A DNA stretch of 64,000 bases from Streptomyces iranensis. Its GTDB lineage: Bacteria > Actinomycetota > Actinomycetes > Streptomycetales > Streptomycetaceae. The translations under genes and the position numbers were made by a program. Positions 7,904 to 17,016 of the stretch are shown here, piece by piece (position 1 is the first letter of the stretch; the number at the start of each line of letters is the position of its first letter). The notes below the pieces were generated by a model. The model was not told the DNA's origin. It did not search any database and saw nothing but the letters and a program-made list of their open reading frames with translations. Location of the stretch: NCBI RefSeq assembly GCF_017874715.1, contig NZ_JAGGLR010000002.1:124001-188000 (forward strand), written 5' to 3'.

Positions 7904-10900
7904 TTGACCCACACAGAGGAGGGGCGGCCGGAGGAGTGGCGGCCCGGCCGCAGAGCGGTCGTGGTCACCACCACACTGGCCGGAATCGGAACGGCCATCG
8001 GCGCGGGCGGGGGCACCGCGTACGCCCGTGACACCGCGTCCGCCCGCGCCACCGAGCGCATAGTGCGGTCGAAGCGGCTGGAAGTCCGGGTGGACCCGGA
8101 GTTCCCGCGTATCGTCGCGTACACCGACCGCGAGAGCGGCGCGGTGCTGTACGGGCAGCGGGAGCCGGTCCGTACGGTGCTCATCGACGGCGTCGAACGC
8201 ACCCCCCGCACCACCGCCGTCACCAGCGGCCCGGACCACATCGGCTACACCCTCGCCTTCGGCGCGGACGCCGAGATCGACGTCCGCGTACGGGTCAGCG
8301 AATGGCAGGTGGACTGGCGCGTCACCCGGATCGCCGACACCGACGCGCTGCGCGTGGGCACCCTGCGCATCCCAGGGCTCGCGTTCCTCAGCGTCCGCGC
8401 CGACCAGCCGGGCGCCACCCTGCTGGCCGCACGGATCGACCTCGACCAGGCCAAGAGCGGTGACACCGTCGTCCGGCCCACGGCCGGCACCCCCACCGAC
8501 GGCGACCCCCTCGGCTGCGCCTACGCCGTCGTCAGCACCGACCGGCTCGCCGCCGCCGTCGAGACCAACACGGTCTCGGACAAGCCCTCCTCCGCCGCGG
8601 GCACCACGTGGGAGAACGGACGGCTGTGGCGGCAGACGGTGCGCGAGGACGGGCAGATCACCGCCCGGCTCAGCTGCGGCGAGTGGACCCACCGGGCCGC
8701 CACCGCGCCCGTCGGCGCCACCGAGCCGCTGCCCTGGGCCACCGTGGTCCTCACCCGGGACCGCAACGGCGACGGCGTGGTCGACTGGCAGGACGCGGCC
8801 ATCGCCTTCCGCGACATCATGGTCAATCCGCTCGGCGCCGACGAGCAGCATCTGCGGGTCGTCCCGCACATCCCGTTCAACTTCGCCAGTCAGGCCACCA
8901 ACCCGTTCCTCGACACCCTCGACAACGTCAAGCGCATCGCGCTGGCCACCGATGGACTGCGGCAGTACACCCTGCTCAAGGGCTATCAGTCGGAGGGCCA
9001 TGACTCCGCCCACCCCGACTACGCGGGCAACTACAACACCCGCGCCGGTGGTCTGGCCGACCTCAACACCCTGCTGCGCTCCGGGCGCGGCTGGAACAGC
9101 GACTTCGCGGTGCACGTCAACGCCACCGAGTCCTATCCGGTGGCCGACGCCTTCTCCGAGACGCTGGTCGACAAGGACGACAAGCAGTGGGACTGGCTGG
9201 ACCAGTCCTACCGCATCGACGCCCGCCGCGACCTCGTCTCCGGCGACATCATCCGGCGTTTCCAGGATCTGCGGAACGACACCGACCCGGCCCTCGCCGG
9301 TCTCTACATCGATGTCTTCCGCGAGTCCGGCTGGAACTCCGACCGGCTCCAGCGGGCCCTGCGCGAGCAGGGCTGGCGGGTGGCCACCGAATGGGGCCAC
9401 GGGCTGGAGCGCTCATCCCTGTGGTCGCACTGGGCCACCGAGACCGACTACGGCCCAAACAGCTCGCGCGGTATCAACTCCCGGCTCATCCGCTTCATCC
9501 GCAACCACCAGAAAGATGTCTTCGCCGACAAGTGGCCCACGCTGCTCGGCATCCCCCGGATGGGCAACTTCGAGGGCTGGACCGGCAAGACCGACTGGAC
9601 CGCCTTCCACCGGCTCATCTGGACCCACAGCCTGCCCGCCAAGTACCTCCAGGCGTACCCCATCCGCACCTGGGGCGACCACGAGATCACCTTCGAGGGG
9701 CCGGGCCACACCTCCGTCGCCGACACCGGCGGCGTCCGCCGCATCACCACCGACGGGCGGCTGGTCTATGACGGCGGTGGCTATCTGCTGCCCTGGGAGC
9801 CGCGCGAGGCCACCGACCCCGCCAAGCTCTACCACTACAACCCGGCGGGTGGCACCACCCGTTGGCGGCTGCCGCGCGGCTGGTCGGGACGGCGGTCCGT
9901 GGTGCTGTACCGCCTCACCGACCAGGGGCGCGCCGAGCCGGTCACCCTGCCGGTGCGCGACGGCCACATCAGCGTCACCGCCGATCCCGACGTCCCCTAT
10001 GTGGTGGCGCGCTCCCCCGCCCGTGCCCAGGCGGCGCCTGGCTGGGGCGAGGGCACCCCGCTGTACGACCCCGGTTTCCACTCCGGTTCGCTGCGCGGCT
10101 GGCGGACCACCGGCCCGGCCGGCGTGGAACGCAGCGCGCGGGGCGACTACGAACTGGTCGTCGGCGGGGGCGCGGCCGCCACTGTCGGCCAGCGCCTCGG
10201 CCGGCTGGCCCCCGGCGACTATGTGGCGTCCGTACAGGTGGAGGTGGGGGCGGAGGCCGGTGAGCGGCGGCGAGCCGCGCTGCGGGTGCGCACCGCCGAC
10301 GGCGTCACGGCGGAGAACTGGACCGAGACCTCGACCGCCGTCAACCACATGGCGGCCGACCGCAAACACGGCACCCGCTTCCAGCGGATGTTCACGTACT
10401 TCACCGTCCCCGACGTCGGTGGCCCCGTCACCCTCACCCTCGCCGTGGCGGAGGGCCGGGCCCGGGTCCGCTTCGACCGGCTGCGGGTGGTGGAGGCCCG
10501 GCGGACGACGAGGCCCGGCGCGCTGGTGTACGAGGACTTCGAGCGGGTGCCCCAGGGCTGGGGCCCGTTCGTCAAGGGCGACGCGGGCGGGGTGACCGAC
10601 CCGCGGACCCATATCGCCCAGCGGCACGCCCCGTACACCCAGGCCGGCTGGAACGGGAAGGTGATCGACGACGTGCTCGAGGGCGGCCAGTCGCTGAAGT
10701 CACGCGGTGAGAACACGGGCCTGGTCTACCGCACGGTGCCGCACACCGCCCGCTTCCGCCCCGGGCGGCGCTACCGGGTGACCCTGACCTACGCCAACGA
10801 GGCGGCCGGTCAGTACGCCTGGGTCACGGCCGTGGACGAGCCCGGGGCGCGGGAGCTCGAGCGCACCCCGCTGCCCGCCGCCACCGGGCGGGCCACGCAC

Positions 10901-11017
10901 GGCTACACCGTCACCGCGCCCGCGGACGGCGAACTGTGGGTGGGGCTGCGGAAGACCGGCGACAGCGGCACCGCGGAGTTCACGCTCGACTCCTTCACCG
11001 TGGAGGAGCTGGGCTGA
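7904..11017 (+). CDS. Secreted endo-alpha-N-acetylgalactosaminidase, family GH101
   Basis: A 1037-residue enzyme of the family that removes the core-1 disaccharide Gal-beta-1,3-GalNAc from Ser/Thr of mucin-type glycoproteins. The start is a TTG at 7904, chosen because AGGGAGGAG ends eight bases upstream; nothing upstream in frame has comparable signals. An RR-containing Tat-like leader spans about 15-50 (GRRAVVVTTTLAGIGTAIGAG). The catalytic barrel (about 320-640) carries LYIDVF with D470, the position of the nucleophile, and ATEWGHGLE with E496, the general acid/base. Residues about 720-1037 look like beta-sandwich carbohydrate-binding modules (LRVRTADGVTAENWTE). GH101 is best known from pneumococci and bifidobacteria. 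A hairpin follows and an AraC regulator lies downstream. Confidence 0.88.
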   Translation: MTHTEEGRPEEWRPGRRAVVVTTTLAGIGTAIGAGGGTAYARDTASARATERIVRSKRLEVRVDPEFPRIVAYTDRESGAVLYGQREPVRTVLIDGVERTPRTTAVTSGPDHIGYTLAFGADAEIDVRVRVSEWQVDWRVTRIADTDALRVGTLRIPGLAFLSVRADQPGATLLAARIDLDQAKSGDTVVRPTAGTPTDGDPLGCAYAVVSTDRLAAAVETNTVSDKPSSAAGTTWENGRLWRQTVREDGQITARLSCGEWTHRAATAPVGATEPLPWATVVLTRDRNGDGVVDWQDAAIAFRDIMVNPLGADEQHLRVVPHIPFNFASQATNPFLDTLDNVKRIALATDGLRQYTLLKGYQSEGHDSAHPDYAGNYNTRAGGLADLNTLLRSGRGWNSDFAVHVNATESYPVADAFSETLVDKDDKQWDWLDQSYRIDARRDLVSGDIIRRFQDLRNDTDPALAGLYIDVFRESGWNSDRLQRALREQGWRVATEWGHGLERSSLWSHWATETDYGPNSSRGINSRLIRFIRNHQKDVFADKWPTLLGIPRMGNFEGWTGKTDWTAFHRLIWTHSLPAKYLQAYPIRTWGDHEITFEGPGHTSVADTGGVRRITTDGRLVYDGGGYLLPWEPREATDPAKLYHYNPAGGTTRWRLPRGWSGRRSVVLYRLTDQGRAEPVTLPVRDGHISVTADPDVPYVVARSPARAQAAPGWGEGTPLYDPGFHSGSLRGWRTTGPAGVERSARGDYELVVGGGAAATVGQRLGRLAPGDYVASVQVEVGAEAGERRRAALRVRTADGVTAENWTETSTAVNHMAADRKHGTRFQRMFTYFTVPDVGGPVTLTLAVAEGRARVRFDRLRVVEARRTTRPGALVYEDFERVPQGWGPFVKGDAGGVTDPRTHIAQRHAPYTQAGWNGKVIDDVLEGGQSLKSRGENTGLVYRTVPHTARFRPGRRYRVTLTYANEAAGQYAWVTAVDEPGARELERTPLPAATGRATHGYTVTAPADGELWVGLRKTGDSGTAEFTLDSFTVEELG

Positions 11018-11022
11018 CACCG

Positions 11023-11065
11023 CGCGGGGAGCGGGCCGAAGCACCCACTCGTCCCGCTCCCCGCG
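11023..11065 (+). terminator. Terminator after the GH101 gene
   Basis: Perfect 13-bp GC stem (11023-11035 with 11053-11065) and a 17-base loop starting six bases after the stop codon. Confidence 0.6.
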
Positions 11066-11110
11066 GCCCCCACCTTCGGTTACGTGTCCATCCACCCCGC
11101 CGCACGGCCC

Positions 11111-11132
11111 CCGCTCGCCCCCTGGCGAGCGG
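11111..11132. other. Second hairpin before the AraC gene
   Basis: Perfect 9-bp stem CCGCTCGCC/GGCGAGCGG with a CCCT loop, 60 bases upstream of the AraC start. It may reinforce termination of the GH101 transcript or lie in the AraC leader. Confidence 0.45.
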
Positions 11133-11191
11133 GCGGTCCGTGGACAAAGATCGGCGGGTGCGGGGACACTGCCGACCGGAGGGGACCGCGG

Positions 11192-12106
11192 ATGTATCAC
11201 ACCTGGATGCGGTACTTCACGCCCAGCCCGGCCCATCACCGCCTCGGTCTGGTGTGTCTGGGCGTCGGCCTCCAGCACGGCGCCCTGCCCGTCGTCGGCC
11301 CGCGCGTCCTCGACCACCATGTGGCGGTGGTCATCAGCGCGGGCCGCGGCTGGTTCCGCGGCGCCGACGGCCGCCGCCGTACCGTCACCGCGCCCGCGCT
11401 GCTCTGGCTCACCCCCGGTGTCACCCACCACTACGCCCCGGACCCGGACACCGGATGGGACGAGGCGTTCGTCGACTTCACCGGCCCGGCCACCGCCGCG
11501 TACGCCGATCTGGGCTATATCGACCCGGACCGTCCGGTGGTCGCGCTCACCGACACCGCCACCGCCCGTACGGCCATCGGCCGGATCGTCCGCGCCGCGC
11601 GCCAGGGCAATCCGTTCCTGGAGGTCGAGACGGCAGCCGCCGTCCATGAACTCCTCGTCGCCCTGCGCCGCGTGCGCGCCGGGACCGGCTCGGGCGGACA
11701 TCCGGTGCTCCAGGCGCTGGCGAGGGACGCCTTCCAGCCGCTGTCGGTGGCCGAGCACGCCGCCCGGCACGGCATGACACCGGCCGAACTGCGCACCGCG
11801 GTACGGCGCGGCGCGGGGTGCAGCCCCAAGGACTACCTCCTCGGGATCCGGCTGGGCCGGGCCAAGGAACTCCTGGTCGGCACCGAACTGCCGGTGGCCG
11901 CCATCGCCCGCCGCGTCGGCTACGACGACCCCGCCTACTTCAGCAGGCTGTTCGCCCGTCGCGTGGGCACCGCACCGGTCCGCTTCCGCGAGCAGCAGTG
12001 CCGCTCGGTCCCCGGCGGTTTCACCAACCGCGTCCCCGACCCGGCCCGCCCGCCGACGATCCCGCCCTGCGCCCCGGCGGACGACGCACGGCTCGGCGGC
12101 GGATGA
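11192..12106 (+). CDS. AraC-family regulator with cupin-type sensor
   Basis: The 304-residue protein has an N-terminal AraC-type sugar-sensing cupin (AVVISAGRGWFRG, APALLWLTPGVTHHYAPD, residues about 45-100) and a C-terminal pair of helix-turn-helix motifs (about 180-270): PLSVAEHAARHGMTPAELRTAVRR followed by LPVAAIARRVGYDDPAYFSRLF and GTAPVRFRE. The first helix region is less typical than the second. ATG 11192 is preceded by GAGGGG; an in-frame upstream ATG at 11084 lacks one. The proline-rich tail is unusual. Position suggests control of the neighbouring GH101 gene, probably as a sugar-responsive activator. Confidence 0.85.
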   Translation: MYHTWMRYFTPSPAHHRLGLVCLGVGLQHGALPVVGPRVLDHHVAVVISAGRGWFRGADGRRRTVTAPALLWLTPGVTHHYAPDPDTGWDEAFVDFTGPATAAYADLGYIDPDRPVVALTDTATARTAIGRIVRAARQGNPFLEVETAAAVHELLVALRRVRAGTGSGGHPVLQALARDAFQPLSVAEHAARHGMTPAELRTAVRRGAGCSPKDYLLGIRLGRAKELLVGTELPVAAIARRVGYDDPAYFSRLFARRVGTAPVRFREQQCRSVPGGFTNRVPDPARPPTIPPCAPADDARLGGG

Positions 12107-12245
12107 CCCCCCTGGGCCGCCCGGACGGCCGAGGACATCGGCTTACCCCATTGGGGGGACGTTGGGCCGCGACCCGCCCGGCGAAGGGGCACCATGCATG
12201 CGAAGCCGGTCATTTCCGGCCGCTCATCCCCAGCAAGGAGTTCCC

Positions 12246-12455
12246 ATGCGTATGCGGACCGCCCTGTCCACGCTCGCTCTCACCGCCGCGTCCCTCGCCG
12301 TCGGCACGGCCGGTGCCGTCGCGGAGGACACCCCCGATGTCACCGTCAACAACGCCAGCAACACGACCTTCCCCGGCGTATGCGCCAGCAACCAGTTCTC
12401 CTTCGTCACCGTCCCGGTCAACCTGGTGGGCGAGTCGGACTCCGGAGCGTGCTGA
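12246..12455 (+). CDS. Small secreted peptide of unknown function
   Basis: A 69-residue precursor with a classical Sec signal peptide (MRMRTALSTLALTAASLAVG, cleavage likely after AGAVA near 26). The mature part is about 43 residues, Asn/Thr/Val-rich, with two cysteines (one in FPGVCASNQ, one as the final residue) that could form a single disulfide. AAGGAG precedes the ATG and a strong terminator follows, so it is a self-contained transcription unit. It resembles the small conserved secreted proteins common in Streptomyces but lacks chaplin repeats. No function can be assigned. Confidence 0.72.
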   Translation: MRMRTALSTLALTAASLAVGTAGAVAEDTPDVTVNNASNTTFPGVCASNQFSFVTVPVNLVGESDSGAC

Positions 12456-12485
12456 CCCCCTGCCCCACGAGCCCGTGAGGAGCGG

Positions 12486-12512
12486 AACCCCCGGCCGACC
12501 CGGCCGGGGGTT
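12486..12512 (+). terminator. Rho-independent terminator after the small secreted peptide
   Basis: Perfect 12-bp stem (12486-12497 with 12501-12512), 3-base loop, then TTT. It lies directly upstream of the methyltransferase fragment. Confidence 0.8.
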
Positions 12513-12542
12513 TCCCATGCCCTGACAGGCCCTGAGTGGGCC

Positions 12543-13043
12543 ATGCCACAGCACGCACTGTTGCACACGACCTGGACCGAGCACCTTCCCCACGCTTCCT
12601 ACGACGCCGTGGTGACGGCCACCGCCCTGCACTGGCTGGACACCGAACCGCTGCGCCGCCTCTACGGGGAACTGGCCGGGGTGCTGCGCGCGGGCGGTGT
12701 GTTCCTCAACGCCGACCACATGCGCGACGAGTCCGCTCCCCGGCTCAACGCCGCCCTCCACACCCTGCACACCGAACGGCAGGAGCGGCAGCGGCGGCGG
12801 GGAGCCCTGGACTGGGCCGACTGGTGGCATATGGCGGCCGGCGATCCGCTCCTGGCCGAGGCGACGGCCCGGCGCTTCGCCCTGCTCGGTGACCCGCGCG
12901 GCCCCAAGCCGGACGGCGGCGCCCGGCGGGACCGGCCCACCGCGACCCGCTGGCATATCGAGACCCTGCTGGGCCACGGGTTCAGCGAAGCCCGGCAGGT
13001 GTGGTGCTCCGCGAGCGACGCACTGGTGGCCGCGCTGCGCTGA
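12543..13043 (+). pseudogene. 5'-truncated class I SAM methyltransferase remnant
   Basis: The 166 residues match only the C-terminal half of a class I methyltransferase: YDAVVTATALHWLDTEPLRR is the strand-4/helix-D region, followed by LYGELAGVLRAGGVFLNADH and a C-terminal HIETLLGHGFSEARQVW. The SAM-binding glycine motif that should lie about 100 residues earlier is missing; the frame runs upstream through the terminator of the previous gene without a methyltransferase sequence. The ATG at 12543 has no ribosome site. A full member would be about 250-270 residues. I call it a remnant rather than a working enzyme. Confidence 0.65.
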
Positions 13044-13199
13044 GAGCGGCACTCGTACGGCCCCCGCCTTCCGCGCGCCCGCCGCGCCCTCGCGCCTCCG
13101 CCACGTCTTCGCACACAGGTGCGTCCACCGCGTGTCCCACCTCACCCTCCCGAATACCGGACGGGGCCCTGCACACCGCCGGACGGCCCCGTAGGCTGG

Positions 13200-13397
13200 C
13201 TGGTGCAGCTGGTTCGCCCCGTCCGCCAGGCGGGAGGCGTCGCAAGAGGGAACCCGGTGGAAATCCGGGACTGCCCCGCAGCGGTGAGCGGGAACGACCG
13301 CCGTCATACGCACTGGGCCCGGTGAGAGGGGCCTGGGAAGCGACGGCCAGTAGGTGTCCTCCTGAGGAGGACGCGCCCGTGAGTCCGAAGACCTGCC
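13200..13397 (+). promoter_or_regulatory. Cobalamin (AdoCbl) riboswitch controlling metE
   Basis: The 538-base gap before metE holds the B12 riboswitch core: AAGAGGGAACCCGGTGGAAA (from 13244), the ACTGCCCCGCAGCGGT block, GCGACGGCCAGTAGG (13340-13354) that corresponds to the B12 box region, and GAGTCCGAAGACCTGCC at 13381-13397. When cobalamin is present it should shut off the B12-independent methionine synthase so that MetH is used, the known logic in actinobacteria. The stretch 13398-13581 is the expression platform and leader; 13044-13199 shows nothing clear apart from promoter space. Confidence 0.93.
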
Positions 13398-13581
13398 ATC
13401 TGCCCGCGTACGGACCACCCGTGCGCGGACATCCCGGTGACCTCGAGGGCGGGTCGGCGAACAGGTACCAGGTGGACGACCGCGCGCCTGCCGCGCGAGG
13501 TCGTGGCGTCCGGTCCGTCACCCTTCGCGCTCTCCTCCCGTCGCCGGGACCTCAGGGATTCATCTCGCGAAGGAGATCTCC

Positions 13582-15900
13582 GTGACCATCAAGTCCGCGG
13601 CCGCGGCAGCACGGGCCACCGTGTACGGCTACCCCCGCCAGGGCCCGAACCGGGAACTGAAGAAGGCGATCGAGGGCTACTGGAAGGGCCGCGTCACCGG
13701 CGACGCGCTGAGGGCCACCGGCGCCGAACTGCGCCGCGCCAACTGGCGGCAACTGGCCGGGGCGGGCATCGACGAGGTCCCCACGGGCGACTTCTCGTAC
13801 TACGACCATGTGCTGGACACCACCGTCATGGTCGGCGCCATCCCCGACCGCCACCGGGACGCGGTCGCCGCCGACCCGCTCGACGGGTACTTCGCGATGG
13901 CGCGGGGCACACAGGACGTGGCGCCGCTGGAGATGACCAAGTGGTTCGACACCAACTACCACTATCTGGTCCCGGAGCTGGGTCCGGACACGGTGTTCGC
14001 GGCCGACTCCGCCAAGCAGGTCGCGGAGCTCAAGGAGGCCATCGCCCTCGGGCTGACCGCGCGGCCGGTCCTCGTCGGCCCCGTCACCTACCTCCTCCTC
14101 GCCAAGCCCGCGCCCGGCGCGCCCGCCGACTTCGAGCCGCTCACCCTCCTGGACCGGCTGCTTCCGGTGTACGCCGAGGTCATGGCCGACCTGCGGGCGG
14201 CCGGGGCCGAGTGGGTGCAGCTCGACGAGCCGGCCCTGGTCCAGGACCGCACCCCCGCCGAACTGAACGCGGCCGGCCGCGCCTACCGCGACCTCGGCGC
14301 CCTCACCGACCGCCCGAAGCTGCTGGTCGCCTCGTACTTCGACCGTCTCGGCGAGGCGCTGCCGGTGCTGGCCAAGGCCCCGGTCGAGGGGCTGGCACTG
14401 GACTTCACGGAGGCCGCCGCGGCGCATCTGGAGGCGCTGGCCGCCGTCGGCGGGCTGCCCCGCAAACGGCTGGTCGCCGGTGTCGTCAACGGCCGCAACA
14501 TCTGGGTCAACGACCTGGAGAAGTCCCTGGCCACTCTCGGCACCCTGCTGGGCCTGGCCGACCGGGTCGATGTGGCCGCCTCCTGCTCGCTGCTGCACGT
14601 CCCCCTCGACACGACGGCCGAGCGGGACGTCGAACCGCAGATCCTGCGCTGGCTGGCCTTCGCCCGGCAGAAGACGGCGGAGATCGTCACCCTCGCCAGG
14701 GGCCTGGCCCGCGGCACCGGCGCGATCACCGCCGAGCTGGCCGCGAACCGGGCCGACCTCGCCTCCCGCGCCAACTCCCGCATCACCCGCGACCCGGCCG
14801 TCCGCACCCGCGCCGCCGCGGTCGCCGAGGCCGACGCCCACCGCTCCCAGCCGTACGCCGAGCGCACCGCGGCCCAGCGCGCCCACCTCCGCCTGCCGCT
14901 GCTGCCGACCACCACCATCGGGTCCTTCCCGCAGACCGGCGAACTGCGCACCGCCCGCGCCGACCTGCGCGCGGGCCGGGTCGACACGGCCGGGTACGAG
15001 GAGCGCGTCAGGGCCGAGATCCAGGAGGTGATCTCCTTCCAGGAGAAGACCGGCCTGGATGTGCTGGTGCACGGCGAGGCCGAGCGCAACGACATGGTCC
15101 AGTACTTCGCCGAGCAGCTCACCGGCTATCTGGCCACCCAGCACGGCTGGGTCCAGTCCTACGGCACCCGTTACGTCCGCCCGCCGATCCTGGCCGGTGA
15201 CATCTCGCGCCCCGAGCCGATGACGGTGCGCTGGACGGCGTACGCGCAGTCCCTCACCGACCGCCCGGTCAAGGGCATGCTCACCGGCCCGGTGACGATG
15301 CTGGCCTGGTCCTTCGTCCGCGACGACCAGCCCCGCGGCGACACCGCCCGCCAAGTGGCGCTCGCCCTGCGCGACGAGGTGAACGACCTGGAGGCTGCCG
15401 GGACCCCGGTCATCCAGGTGGACGAGCCCGCGCTGCGCGAGACCCTGCCCCTGCGCACCGCCGACCGGCCCGCCTATCTGGCCTGGGCGACCGAGGCCTT
15501 CCGGCTCACCACCGGCGGCGTACGCCCCGACACCCAGATCCACACCCATATGTGCTACGCCGAGTTCGGCGACATCGTCCAGGCGATCGACGACCTCGAC
15601 GCCGATGTCATCAGCCTGGAGGCCGCCCGCTCCCATATGCAGGTGGCCCGCGAGCTCGCCGCCCACGGCTATCCGCGCGAGGCCGGGCCCGGGGTGTACG
15701 ACATCCACTCCCCGCGGGTGCCCAGCGCGGAGGAGGCGGCCGAACTGCTGCGGACGGGCCTGAAGGCCATCCCCGCCGAGCGGCTGTGGGTCAACCCCGA
15801 CTGCGGTCTGAAGACCCGCGGCTGGCCGGAGACCCGTGCCTCACTGGAGAACCTGGTCACCGCGGCCCGCACCGTCCGCGGTGAGCTGCCCGCGTCCTGA
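13582..15900 (+). CDS. metE: Cobalamin-independent methionine synthase
   Basis: The 772-residue enzyme transfers the methyl group of 5-methyl-tetrahydropteroyltri-glutamate to homocysteine, the last step of methionine synthesis in the cytoplasm. The duplicated barrel is full length. The N-terminal half begins [21 protein letters not shown]; the C-terminal half has [13 protein letters not shown], the zinc ligands in [11 protein letters not shown] and [11 protein letters not shown], and [22 protein letters not shown] at 13582 follows AAGGAG. Expression is under the riboswitch described above. A hairpin at 15915-15945 follows. Confidence 0.98.
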   Translation: MTIKSAAAAARATVYGYPRQGPNRELKKAIEGYWKGRVTGDALRATGAELRRANWRQLAGAGIDEVPTGDFSYYDHVLDTTVMVGAIPDRHRDAVAADPLDGYFAMARGTQDVAPLEMTKWFDTNYHYLVPELGPDTVFAADSAKQVAELKEAIALGLTARPVLVGPVTYLLLAKPAPGAPADFEPLTLLDRLLPVYAEVMADLRAAGAEWVQLDEPALVQDRTPAELNAAGRAYRDLGALTDRPKLLVASYFDRLGEALPVLAKAPVEGLALDFTEAAAAHLEALAAVGGLPRKRLVAGVVNGRNIWVNDLEKSLATLGTLLGLADRVDVAASCSLLHVPLDTTAERDVEPQILRWLAFARQKTAEIVTLARGLARGTGAITAELAANRADLASRANSRITRDPAVRTRAAAVAEADAHRSQPYAERTAAQRAHLRLPLLPTTTIGSFPQTGELRTARADLRAGRVDTAGYEERVRAEIQEVISFQEKTGLDVLVHGEAERNDMVQYFAEQLTGYLATQHGWVQSYGTRYVRPPILAGDISRPEPMTVRWTAYAQSLTDRPVKGMLTGPVTMLAWSFVRDDQPRGDTARQVALALRDEVNDLEAAGTPVIQVDEPALRETLPLRTADRPAYLAWATEAFRLTTGGVRPDTQIHTHMCYAEFGDIVQAIDDLDADVISLEAARSHMQVARELAAHGYPREAGPGVYDIHSPRVPSAEEAAELLRTGLKAIPAERLWVNPDCGLKTRGWPETRASLENLVTAARTVRGELPAS

Positions 15901-15914
15901 GCCGGACGCCCGGC

Positions 15915-15945
15915 CGGGGCCGGGGCGCCACGCGCTCCGGCCCCG
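15915..15945 (+). terminator. Terminator after metE
   Basis: 9-bp stem CGGGGCCGG/CCGGCCCCG (15915-15923 and 15937-15945) with a 13-base loop, 15 bases past the stop codon. The right arm lies inside a tandem repeat. Confidence 0.5.
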
Positions 15946-15973
15946 ATGCCGACGCTCCGGCCCCCGATGCCGA
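15933..15973. repeat. 20/21-bp tandem duplication between metE and XRE gene
   Basis: CGCTCCGGCCCCGATGCCGA at 15933-15952 is followed directly by a copy with one extra C (15953-15973), in the gap between two convergent genes. Confidence 0.9.
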
Positions 15974-15997
15974 TCCATACAGCCGTACCAGGACCGG

Positions 15998-16864
15998 CTA
16001 CGGACCTTGAGCGGCGATGTGGGCACCCGTGACGCGCAGCAGGTCCAGCTTGCCCGCATCGCTGCTTCCGGTCGCCGCCGTGTAGGTGACCATGCGCAGA
16101 TCCGCGCCGGCGACGATGAGCACATCGCAGTCGAGCAGGATGTCGCCGATCTCCGGATGCCGGATCGTCTTGCGGTCGGAGGTGTGCTGGGCGGCGGTCG
16201 CCCGGGTGGCCCAGTGGTGGGCGAAGGCCTCGGACTCCGCCCGTAGTTCCCGCACCAGGCGCGCGAGCCGGGTGTCGGCCGGGTAGCGGGAGACGGCGTC
16301 CTTGAGGTCGGCCACGATCGAGGTTTCGAAGGTGTCGGGTCCGCGCTCGGGGTGGACGCGTAGCACCGGGTCGCGGGCGGCACCGGTGCCGAACAGGGCG
16401 CGGGCGAGGTTGCGTTCGGCGGCCGGGAGGACGGTGGGATCGCCGTGCAGGGCGCTCCACATGGCGTTCCACCACACCAGGGTCCAGTCGGCGGTGAACA
16501 CCCCGATCGGGACGTCGCCCAGGCGCGCCGCGAGCCGCTGGACGCCCGGGGGCACATGGGCGCTGACCGTCCCGTCCCGCGGCGGCAGCAGCCCGGCGCT
16601 CCGGTACAGCTGGTCGCGTTCGGCGCGGGACAGCTGGAGGGCGCGGGCGAGGGCGCCGACGACCTGGTCCGAGGGGTGCTTCGCGCGTCCCTGCTCCAGC
16701 CGCAGGATGTAGTCGACGGAGAGCCCGGCCAGCTCGGCGAGTTCCTCGCGGCGCAGCCCCGGCGCGCGGCGGCTCGCCTTCGGGGCGAAGCCGGCGTCGG
16801 CCGGGGCGAGGCGGTCGCGCCAGGCGCGCAGGAGCGCGGCGAAGTCGGAGCGGGAGGAAGCCAT
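15998..16864 (-). CDS. XRE-family regulator with MmyB-like ligand domain
   Basis: The 288-residue protein has an N-terminal lambda-repressor-type helix-turn-helix (about 35-90: [20 protein letters not shown] then [19 protein letters not shown]) and a C-terminal MmyB-type PAS-like ligand-binding domain (about 105-270: [47 protein letters not shown]). The family is actinobacterial and named after MmyB of the methylenomycin cluster; it binds a fatty-acid-like ligand in the known structure. ATG at 16864 immediately follows GAGAATGAACCC; longer frames upstream lose the domain. It is divergent from the SDR at 17017, a pairing often seen for this family. Confidence 0.88.
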   Translation of the reverse strand: MASSRSDFAALLRAWRDRLAPADAGFAPKASRRAPGLRREELAELAGLSVDYILRLEQGRAKHPSDQVVGALARALQLSRAERDQLYRSAGLLPPRDGTVSAHVPPGVQRLAARLGDVPIGVFTADWTLVWWNAMWSALHGDPTVLPAAERNLARALFGTGAARDPVLRVHPERGPDTFETSIVADLKDAVSRYPADTRLARLVRELRAESEAFAHHWATRATAAQHTSDRKTIRHPEIGDILLDCDVLIVAGADLRMVTYTAATGSSDAGKLDLLRVTGAHIAAQGP

Positions 16865-17016
16865 GGGTTCATTCTCGCCGCTCGGCGCCGGATGAGCCTG
16901 GGTACTGCCAGTCCTGGTGACGGGGTGGGCACTGGCCGGCGTGGGCGGGGGCGGCGAACGTGGAGTCGCCGCGCCCAGGGCCGGGCGCCACCGGCCGACC
17001 AGTGAAGGAGCCTTCC

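Noticed and set aside
13552..15708. 718-codon minus-strand frame opposite metE
   Set aside because: Antisense shadow of metE; low-complexity Gly/Val/Gln composition and no ribosome site.
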